Assembly (NCBI GenBank): GCA_027623655.1
Contig: JAQBVG010000005.1
Span: forward strand, 1 to 49,635
Length of the DNA: 49,635 bases
Direction: 5' to 3'
From: Chloroflexota bacterium
GTDB taxonomy: Bacteria > Chloroflexota > Dehalococcoidia > Lucifugimonadales > Lucifugimonadaceae
Made by a program: the position numbers and the translations under genes. A model generated the notes under the pieces. It searched no databases and was not told the origin of the DNA. It saw only the letters and a list, made by a program, of their open reading frames with translations. The first letter of the stretch is position 1. Every line of letters begins with the position of its first letter. Of the stretch, positions 7,987 through 16,909 are shown piece by piece.

Positions 7987-9007
7987 ATGTTCAACAAGAT
8001 CCTTGTTCCATTGGACGGTACAGACAACGCTGAGCAAATTGGTGGCTGGGTTGCCGGGTTGGCCAGGGCAGTTGGAGCAGAAATCATGCTTCTGTCCGTA
8101 GTGGATCCCGAACTTGTTGCCCGGCCGGCCAGTGGACCAGGGCGAGATCGCCCGGAGCCCGGAAGTCATCCCCTTGATGCACCCGCATCGGCCAGTCGAT
8201 TCACCGGTAGCGATGCGATGGGCGGATCGCCCTATATTCAACAGTTTTCACCTACTACAGAGCACACTCCCGGATTTGGCACTCAGGTTGTCGATCAGGC
8301 CGTGCTGAACTCAAGAAGTTATCTCGATGGGGAAGCCAAACTTATGAGAGCGCGGGGTCTCAAAGTTTCGACGCTGGTGACCATCGGTTCCCCCGTTCGG
8401 GAGATCGTATCCATCGCCGCCAAAGAAGACGTGGACATGATTGCCATGGCAACGCACAGGGGATCCAGCCTCGCCCGCGGAATCCTCGGCTCGGTGACTG
8501 ACCGAGTCATACGATCGACTCACGTCCCTGTACTGACTGTTCGACCCGGAACAAAAACCGCCTTTACCAATAATGCCGGTGCGCCGAACGTCGTGATCGT
8601 ACCGCTGGATAGGTCTGAACTTTCGGAACAGGCAGTCCCCGCTGCGACGGCTATAGCCGAGCGGATCGGGGTGCGATATCGTATTCCTGACTGCGATCAG
8701 GCAACTTGCCGGTTCCGGGATCGACTACGTATACATTGACACGCCCGACCGTGAATTGAGTGAAGAGTACCTTTCCAGGTTTGTCAAGATTGCTGAGGAT
8801 CAGGGACTGAAAGCTCGATCTCATGTAGTGATCGGTCCACCCGCAATTCGGATTATCGAAGAGTCTCAGGACCTTGAGGGAGCACTCGTCGTGATGAGTT
8901 CGCACGGCCAGAGCGGACTCGAAAGATGGATCGTCGGTTCGGTTGCTGACAAGGTGATTCGATCATCGAGAAGGCCGGTCCTGGTTATTCCACCAGCCGA
9001 TCACTAG
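7987..9007 (+). pseudogene. Tandem universal stress protein (two UspA domains), frameshifted in domain 2
   Basis: Domain 1 starts with MFNKILVPLDGT and ends with the ATP-binding-type segment ATHRGSSLARGILGSVTDRVIR, followed by VPVLTVRP. A second domain begins with VVIVPLDRSELSEQ, and its reading frame is lost near 8668-8671. It resumes one frame over (DIVFLTAIRQLAG) and ends with SSHGQSGLERWIVGSVADKVIR and PVLVIPP. Removing one G from the GGGG run at 8668-8671 gives a continuous 339-residue two-domain protein. The insert of about 60 residues inside domain 1 (near 8130-8290) is longer than usual. The ATG at 7987 has GAGGG 8 nt upstream, so an upstream GTG at 7978 is unlikely. The change is either a real mutation or a homopolymer sequencing error. 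Confidence 0.85.
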
Positions 9008-9173
9008 AGAGCTTGGGCTGGGATGGCCTATCATCGGCTATCGGTTGGCGGAGTCAGGTTCTGCCGCATCGTGGAACCGAGCGGACAAGAAATGCACAGG
9101 TTTTAGTTTCCAACTCCAGAAACCAGAAGAATAACGCTGTTCGACCCCGGCTCAGATTACAGCGAGAACCTAC

Positions 9174-9653
9174 CTACCTCGCCAAGTGTTCCTTCAGCGC
9201 GTCATCGAGGCCAACCCAACTCAGCAATGCACACTTGATGCGGACCGGAAACTTGCGAACACCGCCTAACGCCTCGATGTCGCCGAGCACATCAGCCTCT
9301 TCGTCGGTGATCTTTTCGCCCTTCAGCAATCGCCGGATCGAATCCACTGCCGCTCTAACTTCGCCTGTAGATTTTCCCTTGACCAACTCCGCAAGCAATG
9401 ATGCCGACGCCTGGCTAATAGCGCATCCTCGACCGGTAATTCCAACCTCGGCTATCGCGTCATCCTCAAGCCTGAACTGGATATGAAATTCGTCGCCACA
9501 GAACGGGTTGTTGACCTCGATATCCACGTCTGGCGAGTCGACCGGAGCCGTATTACGCGGGCTTCGGTAGTGATCGAGAATAATGGCCTCGTACATGTCG
9601 TCGAGATCGCCAAGACCGCCAGTGCCACCACGCTCGGAATTTCTGCCCATCAT
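9174..9653 (-). CDS. sufU: SufU-type iron-sulfur cluster scaffold / sulfur acceptor
   Basis: A 159-residue protein of the IscU/SufU fold. The three conserved cysteines are visible in NPFCGDEF (about 52), GRGCAISQAS (about 77) and RIKCALLSW (about 141). Asp follows the first Cys by one residue. The spacing between the second and third Cys is long, as in zinc-bound SufU, which accepts sulfur from SufS and passes it to SufBCD. It is the last gene of the suf operon. The ATG at 9653 overlaps the sufS stop by 4 nt (ATGA); internal Met residues would remove the overlap. It begins with about 18 residues before the usual family start (MYEAIILDHY), so a slightly later start is possible. Confidence 0.9.
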   Translation of the reverse strand: MMGRNSERGGTGGLGDLDDMYEAIILDHYRSPRNTAPVDSPDVDIEVNNPFCGDEFHIQFRLEDDAIAEVGITGRGCAISQASASLLAELVKGKSTGEVRAAVDSIRRLLKGEKITDEEADVLGDIEALGGVRKFPVRIKCALLSWVGLDDALKEHLAR

Positions 9654-10915
9654 CGGATGAAATACCGCTCGGCTTCGCTTATCCCGTTGACCAGCGCGTC
9701 GACTTCTGACTCGGTGTTGTAGATATAAAAGCTGGCCCGTGCCGCCGCAACAACGTCGAAACTGCGCACCAGCGGCATCGCACAATGGTGGCCTGTCCGG
9801 ATCGCAATCCCCTGGCGGTCAAGTGCCGTGCCCAGGTCGTGCGGGTGAATTGCTTCGTGAATGAACGAAATCACCCCGCCCCGTAACGAAGGGTCCTTCG
9901 GACCCAGTATTTTGACTTTTTCAAGCTTTGAAATCTGATTTACTGCGTAGGCCGTTAGCCGCTGTTCGTGCTCCCAGATATTGTCCATACCGAGCTCAGT
10001 CAAATAGTCGACCGCCGCCCCGGTGGCGATTGCGTCGGCGATATTCGGCGTTCCAGCCTCGAACTTATACGGAAGGTCGTTCCAGGTCGCGTCCTCGTAC
10101 GTGACCTCAAGGATCATGTCACCACCGAACATGTATGGTGGCATTTCCTCCAGTAATTCTTTCCTGCCGTAGAGAACGCCAATGCCGGTCGGGCCCAGCA
10201 TCTTGTGAGCCGAAAAACAGAGAAAATCGACGTCGAGAGCCTGAACATCAACAGGCATGTGAGGAACGCTCTGTGCGGCATCGACAAGAATCACCGCACC
10301 AGCCTGGTGTGCCCGGCGCGCCAGTTCGACGATTGGAACTACCGTTCCAAGTACGTTCGACATATGGGTAACCGCAACAATCTTGGTCCTGCTATCGATC
10401 GCCGAGTCGATACTCGCCAGATCGAGAGCGCCATCTGCGTTCACCCCGAGATATCTCAGTTCGGCATTTTTTTTTGCAGCCAGTTGTTGCCATGGGACGA
10501 TGTTCGAGTGGTGCTCCATTGCGGAGATGACGATGTTATCGCCCGCCTGGACATTCGCCTGACCCCAGGTAGACGCAACGAGGTTCAGCGACTCGCTGGT
10601 GTTACGGGTCCAGATCACCGACTCAGGTTCTGGTGCGTTGATGAACGTTGCCACCTTCGTCCGCGCAAGTTCGTACGCCTCAGTCGACTCTATCGACAGC
10701 GTGTGAACTCCCCGATGAACGTTGGCATTCATCCGCTCGTAGTAATCAGTCAGCGCACCGATTACTTGCCGGGGCGTCTGGGAAGTCGCGGCATTGTCCA
10801 GGTAGACCAGCGTCTGTCCGTTTATTTTCCTGGACAGGATAGGAAAATCCGCGCGAATCGCGTCCACGTCAAATCTGCGTGATCTCGTGACGATCTCTGG
10901 ATCGGAAATACTCAT
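9650..10915 (-). CDS. sufS: Cysteine desulfurase SufS
   Basis: A 421-residue class II cysteine desulfurase. It takes sulfur from cysteine as a persulfide for Fe-S cluster assembly, using PLP. The PLP Lys lies in FSAHKMLGPTG (about 238), with the preceding VDAAQSVPHMP segment. The catalytic Cys lies in RTGHHCAMP (about 378) in the short loop typical of SufS/CsdA rather than IscS. It overlaps both neighbours by 4 nt (sufD upstream, sufU downstream), showing a tightly coupled operon. Length and motifs are ordinary for the family. Confidence 0.95.
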   Translation of the reverse strand: MSISDPEIVTRSRRFDVDAIRADFPILSRKINGQTLVYLDNAATSQTPRQVIGALTDYYERMNANVHRGVHTLSIESTEAYELARTKVATFINAPEPESVIWTRNTSESLNLVASTWGQANVQAGDNIVISAMEHHSNIVPWQQLAAKKNAELRYLGVNADGALDLASIDSAIDSRTKIVAVTHMSNVLGTVVPIVELARRAHQAGAVILVDAAQSVPHMPVDVQALDVDFLCFSAHKMLGPTGIGVLYGRKELLEEMPPYMFGGDMILEVTYEDATWNDLPYKFEAGTPNIADAIATGAAVDYLTELGMDNIWEHEQRLTAYAVNQISKLEKVKILGPKDPSLRGGVISFIHEAIHPHDLGTALDRQGIAIRTGHHCAMPLVRSFDVVAAARASFYIYNTESEVDALVNGISEAERYFIR

Positions 10916-12279
10916 GCCGTGCCAATCGTGTCTGACTCGTCGAGAAGAATTTTTATACGGTAATCCGTGACGCGCTCAACGAAATCTCGTAATGCCTTGG
11001 GCTTGAAATCGTCGAGCATTTCCTCGGCAAATCCTCGGACCAACATCGCTTTTGCGGCATCCTCATCGATGCCACGGGACTGCAAATAAAACAGCGTGTT
11101 TCTGTCTACGTGGCCTGCCGTCGCACCGTGGGCAGCCTTCACGTCGTCTGCATAAATTTCAAGCGAAGGTTTCGCATCGATTTCGGCACCGCGAGAAAGC
11201 AGCAGGTTAAGGTCCTTCTGATCGGCGATGGACTTCTGAGCATCCCGTTCGACCACAACTTTGCCACTGAACACTGCGCGCGACCTGCCCGAAAGGATTC
11301 CCTTGTAATACTGATGCGAAGAGCAATGCGGCTTGGCGTGGGTTGTACTGATCTCCTGGTCCTGGTGCTGCTGCCCTCCCGTCATATACAGGCCGCGTAA
11401 CGTGCACTCCGCGCCGGGTTCAGCGAGTTGTGTATGAATGTCGTTCCGCCCAATCGAAGCACCGACCGCGAACGTTGTCGACGAAAACGTCGAATCCGCC
11501 AACTGGTTAACCCGGGTTGTGCCGATGTGAAACGACTGCTCATTTTCCATCTGCACTCGGTGATGGCGAACAACTGATCCTCGACCAGCGAAGATTTCGA
11601 CGACGGGCACGGTAAGTTGTGCCGAACCGGAAAGATTGATGTAGGTCTCGATCAAAGTCAGCGACGAGTTTTCCCCCGCGTCCACAAGGAGCCTGGGGTA
11701 TGTCGCTCGGCTCGAATCACCATCGTGCCCGGGACCCGATGTAACGAAAACGACCTGGACTGGCGAATCCAGCGAACTGTCTTCGGCGATCTGGACATAG
11801 GCGCCATCATCGATAAACGCTGTGTTGAGCGCCGTAAACGCATATTCCTCTCGACCAGCGAGACTCGACAACAATCTCTCGACTTCACCGGACCCTGATG
11901 AAATCGCACTCGCAAGACTGCCAGCGACTAGCCCGGATGTTCCATGCAGGTTAGAAAGCGAGTCACTGTATACACCGTCGACCACGACGATGGTGTCCCA
12001 CGAATCATCCCACGGCCCGTTCGATTTGAGCGCGTCGAGCGACACGCTCCCGGCCTCGCCAAAACTGAACTCGGCCTCAGCGAGCGGTCGAAGATTCGTA
12101 TACTTCCACAACTCGTTGCCGCGCCGCCTGGTCGGGATACCCAACTCGGAGAACGTGGCCCACGCCTGCCTGCGTGTCGAGTTCAACCAGGCTGGTGATT
12201 CGGAATTTTTTCGCGTCTCTGCAGCTTCAAATGCTGTCGAGTATTTTTCGACAGCTGCCGGTACCGTGGCAAATGTCAT
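10912..12279 (-). CDS. sufD: Fe-S cluster assembly protein SufD
   Basis: A 455-residue SufB/SufD family beta-helix protein. The N-terminal helical part carries RRRGNELWKYTNL near residue 50, a SufD hallmark. The C-terminal core has DEDAAKAMLVRGFAEEML, as in SufD partners of the SufBC2D complex. It forms the scaffold with SufB and SufC in the cytoplasm. It starts 2 nt after the sufC stop, and its end overlaps sufS by 4 nt. It lacks the scaffold cysteine features seen in SufB, as expected. Confidence 0.92.
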   Translation of the reverse strand: MTFATVPAAVEKYSTAFEAAETRKNSESPAWLNSTRRQAWATFSELGIPTRRRGNELWKYTNLRPLAEAEFSFGEAGSVSLDALKSNGPWDDSWDTIVVVDGVYSDSLSNLHGTSGLVAGSLASAISSGSGEVERLLSSLAGREEYAFTALNTAFIDDGAYVQIAEDSSLDSPVQVVFVTSGPGHDGDSSRATYPRLLVDAGENSSLTLIETYINLSGSAQLTVPVVEIFAGRGSVVRHHRVQMENEQSFHIGTTRVNQLADSTFSSTTFAVGASIGRNDIHTQLAEPGAECTLRGLYMTGGQQHQDQEISTTHAKPHCSSHQYYKGILSGRSRAVFSGKVVVERDAQKSIADQKDLNLLLSRGAEIDAKPSLEIYADDVKAAHGATAGHVDRNTLFYLQSRGIDEDAAKAMLVRGFAEEMLDDFKPKALRDFVERVTDYRIKILLDESDTIGTA

Positions 12280-12281
12280 CG

Positions 12282-13046
12282 TTATGCCGTCGCTCCCGCT
12301 GGCAGATAGTTCCGGTACCCATCCTTTTCAACCTCGAGAGCAAGTTCCGGTCCACCCGTTTTCATGATCTTGCCCTGTACCAGGATGTGGACAACATCAG
12401 GCCGGATGTAGTTCAACAGCCGCTGGTAGTGAGTGACGATAATGAACGATCGGTCGGGCGACCGCATCGAGTTGACACCCTCGGCGACGATTCGCAATGC
12501 ATCGACATCGAGGCCCGAGTCGGTTTCATCGAGAATCGCGAGTGAAGGTTGAAGGATCTCCAACTGAAGCATTTCGTTGCGTTTCTTCTCACCACCGGAG
12601 AAACCCTCGTTCAGCGACCGCTTGACCAGTTGCGGGTTGATCCCGACCGCCTCGACCTTCTCGTCGAACAATTTCGAGAAGTTCCGCACTGTCATCTTCT
12701 CTTCGCCCCGGGCGTCGGCCCTGGCATCAAGCGCAGCCTTCAAAAATTGCCATGGCCGCACACCTGGAATCTCTGCCGGGTATTGAAAAGCGAGGAACAT
12801 GCCGAGATGCGCACGTTGCTCCGGCGGCAGATCGACTATCGACTTCCCTTCCAGCAGGATGTCTCCCCCGGTGACCTCATAATCGAGTCGCCCCATCAGG
12901 ACGTTCGCCAACGTGCTCTTGCCTGAGCCGTTTGGCCCCATGATGGCGTGCACTTCGCCCTTGTTTACTCTCAGATCGATTCCCCTGAGAATCTCTGAGT
13001 CCTCAATGTCCACGACGGACGCCTGCAAGTTCTTGATCTCAAGCAT
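12282..13046 (-). CDS. sufC: Fe-S cluster assembly ATPase SufC
   Basis: A 254-residue ABC-type ATPase that powers conformational change of the SufBCD scaffold. Walker A is GPNGSGKST (about 38), the signature is FSGGEKKRNE (about 150), and Walker B with following residues is LAILDETDSGLD. The sequence after Walker B is the SufC form, with Glu then Thr-Asp. It lies 93 nt after sufB and 2 nt before sufD. Nothing unusual was seen. Confidence 0.95.
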   Translation of the reverse strand: MLEIKNLQASVVDIEDSEILRGIDLRVNKGEVHAIMGPNGSGKSTLANVLMGRLDYEVTGGDILLEGKSIVDLPPEQRAHLGMFLAFQYPAEIPGVRPWQFLKAALDARADARGEEKMTVRNFSKLFDEKVEAVGINPQLVKRSLNEGFSGGEKKRNEMLQLEILQPSLAILDETDSGLDVDALRIVAEGVNSMRSPDRSFIIVTHYQRLLNYIRPDVVHILVQGKIMKTGGPELALEVEKDGYRNYLPAGATA

Positions 13047-13139
13047 TAATTTTTACTTCACACCTTAACTAAAAAGTATCGGGATTATTGCGATTTGGAC
13101 GTATTCCGAAGCCACCGAAACAGTTGGATTTCCCGCTTG

Positions 13140-14603
13140 CTATCCAACTGCGCCTTCGAGCGAGACCTTCAGCAACTGACTGGCTTCAAGGGCGAACTCA
13201 AACGGGAGTTCCTTGATCACGTCTCGACTCCACCCGGTGATGATCATGTGGTGTGCCTCTTCTTCAGAAAGCCCGCGGGCCCTCAGGTAAAAGAGCTGCT
13301 CATCACTGACCTTCGAAGTCGATGCCTCGTGCTCGAGTCGAGCAGTGGGGTTACGCACCTCGATGTAAGGCACGGTGTGGGCGCCACATTCGTCGCCCAC
13401 CAGCAGCGAATCACACTGGGTGTGATTCGTGGCGTTCTCGGCCCCCGGCATGATCTGCACCTGGCCGCGATACGTGTTGTTGCCCTTACCCGCAGAAATA
13501 CCCTTCGCCACGATCGTCGACTTGGTGTTCTTACCAATATGAATCATCTTTGTACCGGTATCAGCCTGTTGATGATTATTTGCCAGCGCAACAGAAAAGA
13601 ACTCACCGACCGAGTTATCACCCTTCAGGATCACGCTGGGGTACTTCCACGTTATCGCCGAACCTGTCTCGACCTGGGTCCACGAAATCTTGGCGTTTTT
13701 GTCTGCGCGACCTCGTTTCGTAACGAAGTTGTAGACGCCGCCTTCGCCTTCTGGAGTGCCCGGAAACCAGTTCTGAATAGTCGAATACTTGATCTCGGAA
13801 TCGTCCAGCGCGACCAGTTCAACCGTTGCGGCATGGAGCTGGTGCGTCTTACGGAAGGGTGCAGTACAACCCTCCAGATACGAAACATACGCACCTTTGT
13901 CGGCCACGATCAACGTACGCTCGAACTGACCGGAACCCTCGGTATTGATCCGGAAGTAGGTCATGAGTTCAATCGGGCATCTGACCCCCGGTGGAATATA
14001 AGCAAACGAGCCATCGCTGAACACAGCGGCATTCAGAGTGGCGAAGAAGTTGTCTGTGTACGGAACGACCGACCCAAGGTACTTCTTCACAAGATCGGGA
14101 TGCTTCTTAACGGCATCGCTGAACGAACAGAAGATAATTCCAAGTTCGCCAAGCTGCTTCGCCATCGTCGTTGCGACCGACACCGAGTCGAACACAGCGT
14201 CTACAGCGACACCCGCCAGGGCGGCCCGTTCCTGGAGCGGTATTCCGAGCTTCTCGAAAGTGGCCAGCATTTCCGGATCGACATCATCTAGGCTTTTCGG
14301 CGCTTGGCTGGACGACTTGGGAGCGGCGTAGTAATAAATGTCCTGGTAGTCGATCTTCGGATAGTCGATATTCGCCCATGAGGGCTCGTTCTCGGTTTCA
14401 TACTGAACCAACCAGTGTCGGTAAGCCTTAAGCCGCCACTCGAGCAACCAGTCGGGCTCCTCCTTCTTGGCGGAGATCAGACGAACAATATCCTCGCTCA
14501 GTCCTTTGGGGGCGATATCGGTTTCTACGTCAGTGACAAATCCCCATTGATACTCCTGGCCCGATAAATCGGACTCACGCGAGATCGTTCTCTGGTTCGT
14601 CAA
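13140..14603 (-). CDS. sufB: Fe-S cluster assembly protein SufB
   Basis: A 487-residue SufB, the cluster-building subunit of SufBC2D. Family segments include [39 protein letters not shown] and [17 protein letters not shown]. First gene of the operon sufB-C-D-S-U, transcribed leftward. The start is TTG at 14603, supported by GGAG (14611-14614 on the complementary strand) 7 nt upstream; no ATG lies near the N-terminus in frame. No Rrf2/SufR-type regulator gene is adjacent, so control of the operon is not visible here. Confidence 0.93.
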   Translation of the reverse strand: MTNQRTISRESDLSGQEYQWGFVTDVETDIAPKGLSEDIVRLISAKKEEPDWLLEWRLKAYRHWLVQYETENEPSWANIDYPKIDYQDIYYYAAPKSSSQAPKSLDDVDPEMLATFEKLGIPLQERAALAGVAVDAVFDSVSVATTMAKQLGELGIIFCSFSDAVKKHPDLVKKYLGSVVPYTDNFFATLNAAVFSDGSFAYIPPGVRCPIELMTYFRINTEGSGQFERTLIVADKGAYVSYLEGCTAPFRKTHQLHAATVELVALDDSEIKYSTIQNWFPGTPEGEGGVYNFVTKRGRADKNAKISWTQVETGSAITWKYPSVILKGDNSVGEFFSVALANNHQQADTGTKMIHIGKNTKSTIVAKGISAGKGNNTYRGQVQIMPGAENATNHTQCDSLLVGDECGAHTVPYIEVRNPTARLEHEASTSKVSDEQLFYLRARGLSEEEAHHMIITGWSRDVIKELPFEFALEASQLLKVSLEGAVG

Positions 14604-14973
14604 AAAATTGCTCCGTGGATGTATTTCAGCCCGGCTGTCATTGTCAGATCGTTTGAAATTCAGTGCGATTTGAACTCAGACTGGTGAAATAATAATTCCT
14701 TACCATTTCAGTACAGTATTAGTTTAAAACCGGACTGCAGCAGCGTCAACGAATTTCGTAACTACGAAGCGGAACTCATGCACGTGCGAAGGCACAAATG
14801 TGTCCAGAAAAACCGTCGCCGTAGCACAACTGGATACTTCGAGAAAACCTGCTTGCACAACAGGCCGACGGTCGAGGTTCAAGACCGGGGTCTCAATGCT
14901 ATATTCGACGTGCGGTTTTTTCTCGCCCAGCGCACCTACTTTCACTTAACTACGCATCGTCGGAAGGCAACAC
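14604..14973. promoter_or_regulatory. 370-nt divergent intergenic region, sufB / gatB
   Basis: No gene is evident. It must hold the outward promoters of the suf operon and gatB. Toward gatB there is a -10-like TATATT (14900-14905). It lies just after a near-palindrome, TTCAAGACCGGGGTCTCAA (14878-14896), which could be an operator overlapping the promoter. The sufB side is A/T-rich around 14680-14725. I could not assign a suf promoter with confidence. Confidence 0.35.
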
Positions 14974-16449
14974 GTGGAGTACGAAGCAGTAATCGGTCTC
15001 GAAACCCATGTGCAGTTAAAGACGCGTAGCAAGATGTTCGGAACTTCTAGCGCCGACTACCAGACCGCGCCTCCGAACACGCTTGTCGACGCCGTCAGCA
15101 TGGCGCTCCCCGGTACACTTCCGGTCGTTAACAAAACGGCTGTTGAATACGCCATGATGATCGGGATGGCGATCAATTGCAGCATCGCCCGGCTCACCAG
15201 GTTCGACCGAAAAAACTACACATACCCCGACCTGATGAAGGGGTACCAGATAACGCAAATGGACGAGCCGATCTGCTTCGAAGGCTACGTCGACCTGCCC
15301 ATCGAGCCGCCCGTCCGCGTTCGTATCAACCGTGTGCACATGGAAGAAGATGTAGCACGATTGATCCACATCGAAGGACCGATGGGCGGAACGGTTCACT
15401 CACTCCTCGATATCAACCGGGCAGGAACGCCTCTGATGGAGGTTGTCACCGAACCCGACATGCACACCACCGAGCAGGTTGAGTCTTACATAACCAGCCT
15501 TCAGCACATCATCCGGTACCTGGGTGTCGGTACGGCCAACATGGAGGAAGGTTCGTTCAGATGCGACGCCAACATCAGTGTCAGGCCGGTGGGTCAAACC
15601 GAGCTTACAACCAAAGTTGAAGTAAAAAACATGAACCGCGTCCGAGCGATACTGCGGGCGATCGAATACGAAACCGAACGCCAGATCGCGGTAATCGAAA
15701 GCGGCGAACGCGTGGTCCAGGAGACCCGTGGTTGGGACGACGGCAAAGGAGTCACCACTCCTCAGCGAAGCAAGGAGGAGGCTCACGACTACCGCTACTT
15801 CCCCGAACCCGACATCCCACCGCTTGTCATCAGTGAAGAGTGGATCGATAGCACCCGGGCCAGGATGCCCGAACTTCCGATCGCCCGAAAAAACCGGTTC
15901 AGCAACGAATGGGGTCTGTCCGAGTATGACGCCGACCTGCTTACCTCGCTCCGGTCGACGGCCGATTATTTTGAAGAGGTCTGTGCCGGCCTGATCGCCG
16001 CCGCTCCAGAAACTAAACACGCATTCGCTAAAGAGACTGCCAACTGGCTGAACGGCGAAATGGCCCGGCTCATGAACAACGATGAAATCGTCAACATGGC
16101 CGAAACCAGGATCGTGCCATCGGCACTGGCAACGCTTGTGGATAAATTCCGCAAGCGGGAGTTGAACAATAACTCCGCAAAGCAGGTGTTCGAAGTCATG
16201 TACAACACCGGCACCGACCCGGAAACGATCATCGAAGAACTGGGCTTCCACGTAGTTTCCGGCGCTGATTCACTGGGACCGATTGTCGACGAAGTGCTGA
16301 AAAACAACGAGAAGGCCGTCGCCGATTATCTTGGCGGTAAAGAAGTTGCACTTAAATCGCTGATGGGGCAGGTCATGAAGGCAACACGCGGTCAGGCCGA
16401 TCCAGTGGAAGCAACCGAGATAATCAAAGAGAAACTCGCCAGTCGATAG
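14974..16449 (+). CDS. gatB: Aspartyl/glutamyl-tRNA amidotransferase subunit B
   Basis: A 491-residue GatB, the kinase-like subunit of GatCAB. It converts Glu-tRNA(Gln) or Asp-tRNA(Asn) to the amide forms. The N-terminus EAVIGLETHVQLKTRSKMF is the family signature, and NMEEGSFRCDANIS and VEVKNMNRVR follow. The C-terminal part has the YqeY/tRNA-binding tail ending in VMKATRGQADP. The GTG start has GGAAGG (14962-14967) 6 nt upstream. gatA and gatC are not in the window. It implies indirect Gln- and/or Asn-tRNA charging in this organism. Confidence 0.95.
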   Translation: MEYEAVIGLETHVQLKTRSKMFGTSSADYQTAPPNTLVDAVSMALPGTLPVVNKTAVEYAMMIGMAINCSIARLTRFDRKNYTYPDLMKGYQITQMDEPICFEGYVDLPIEPPVRVRINRVHMEEDVARLIHIEGPMGGTVHSLLDINRAGTPLMEVVTEPDMHTTEQVESYITSLQHIIRYLGVGTANMEEGSFRCDANISVRPVGQTELTTKVEVKNMNRVRAILRAIEYETERQIAVIESGERVVQETRGWDDGKGVTTPQRSKEEAHDYRYFPEPDIPPLVISEEWIDSTRARMPELPIARKNRFSNEWGLSEYDADLLTSLRSTADYFEEVCAGLIAAAPETKHAFAKETANWLNGEMARLMNNDEIVNMAETRIVPSALATLVDKFRKRELNNNSAKQVFEVMYNTGTDPETIIEELGFHVVSGADSLGPIVDEVLKNNEKAVADYLGGKEVALKSLMGQVMKATRGQADPVEATEIIKEKLASR

Positions 16450-16602
16450 CCCCTGTGATCAGAGACCATCTTCTGCGAACATACCTAATTGCGGATCATG
16501 GTGCGGAGAATTGTGGCGATACCGCCTTCGCCGCCATACCATAGAAGGCCGCACAGATAAGGTGTCGAACCCGGTATCGGATTCAGACGCACAGGAATTT
16601 CC

Positions 16603-16818
16603 ATGGAAACCGTTTTTAGTCTTGTACTGATGTTCATTGGCATCGCGCTCATCACGATATTGCTGATGCAGGCACGCGGTTCAGGATCTTCGCTGTTTGG
16701 TGAATCCTCGGGCACCTTCAGATCCCGCCGCGGTGTTGAGCGACTCCTGTTTCGGATAACAATCGTTCTCTCCGTCGTCTTTGTCGGGGTCGCGATCGCC
16801 AACGTCAGGTTTAGCTGA
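16603..16818 (+). CDS. secG: Preprotein translocase subunit SecG
   Basis: A 71-residue membrane protein with two hydrophobic helices (about residues 3-22 and 50-68). They flank a conserved cytosolic loop with LLMQARGSGSS, LFGESSGTF and RRGVERLL. This is the standard SecG architecture, an accessory subunit of the SecYEG channel. AGGAA (16593-16597) lies 5 nt before the ATG. It is probably monocistronic: gatB ends 153 nt before it and the next gene begins 91 nt after it. Confidence 0.9.
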   Translation: METVFSLVLMFIGIALITILLMQARGSGSSLFGESSGTFRSRRGVERLLFRITIVLSVVFVGVAIANVRFS

Positions 16819-16892
16819 CAGGTAACGATTCTCCCGGCTGATCCTTCTGCCGACTGGGCTGTTAGTGCAGACTGATCGTCGACCAATCGGTG

Positions 16893-16898
16893 GTATAA
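16893..16898 (+). promoter_or_regulatory. Candidate -10 element close to a start codon
   Basis: TATAAC at 16893-16898 lies 11 nt before the ATG at 16910, and no ribosome site is visible between them. This spacing fits a leaderless or nearly leaderless transcript of the PEP-synthase-like gene. A matching -35 is not clear. Confidence 0.35.
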
Positions 16899-16909
16899 CA
16901 TCCACCGCT

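Noticed and set aside
13095-14291. A 398-codon plus-strand frame opposite sufB
   Set aside because: It lies antisense to a well-supported SufB and has no family features. The same applies to other long antisense frames opposite gatB, sufD and the NMT1-like gene.
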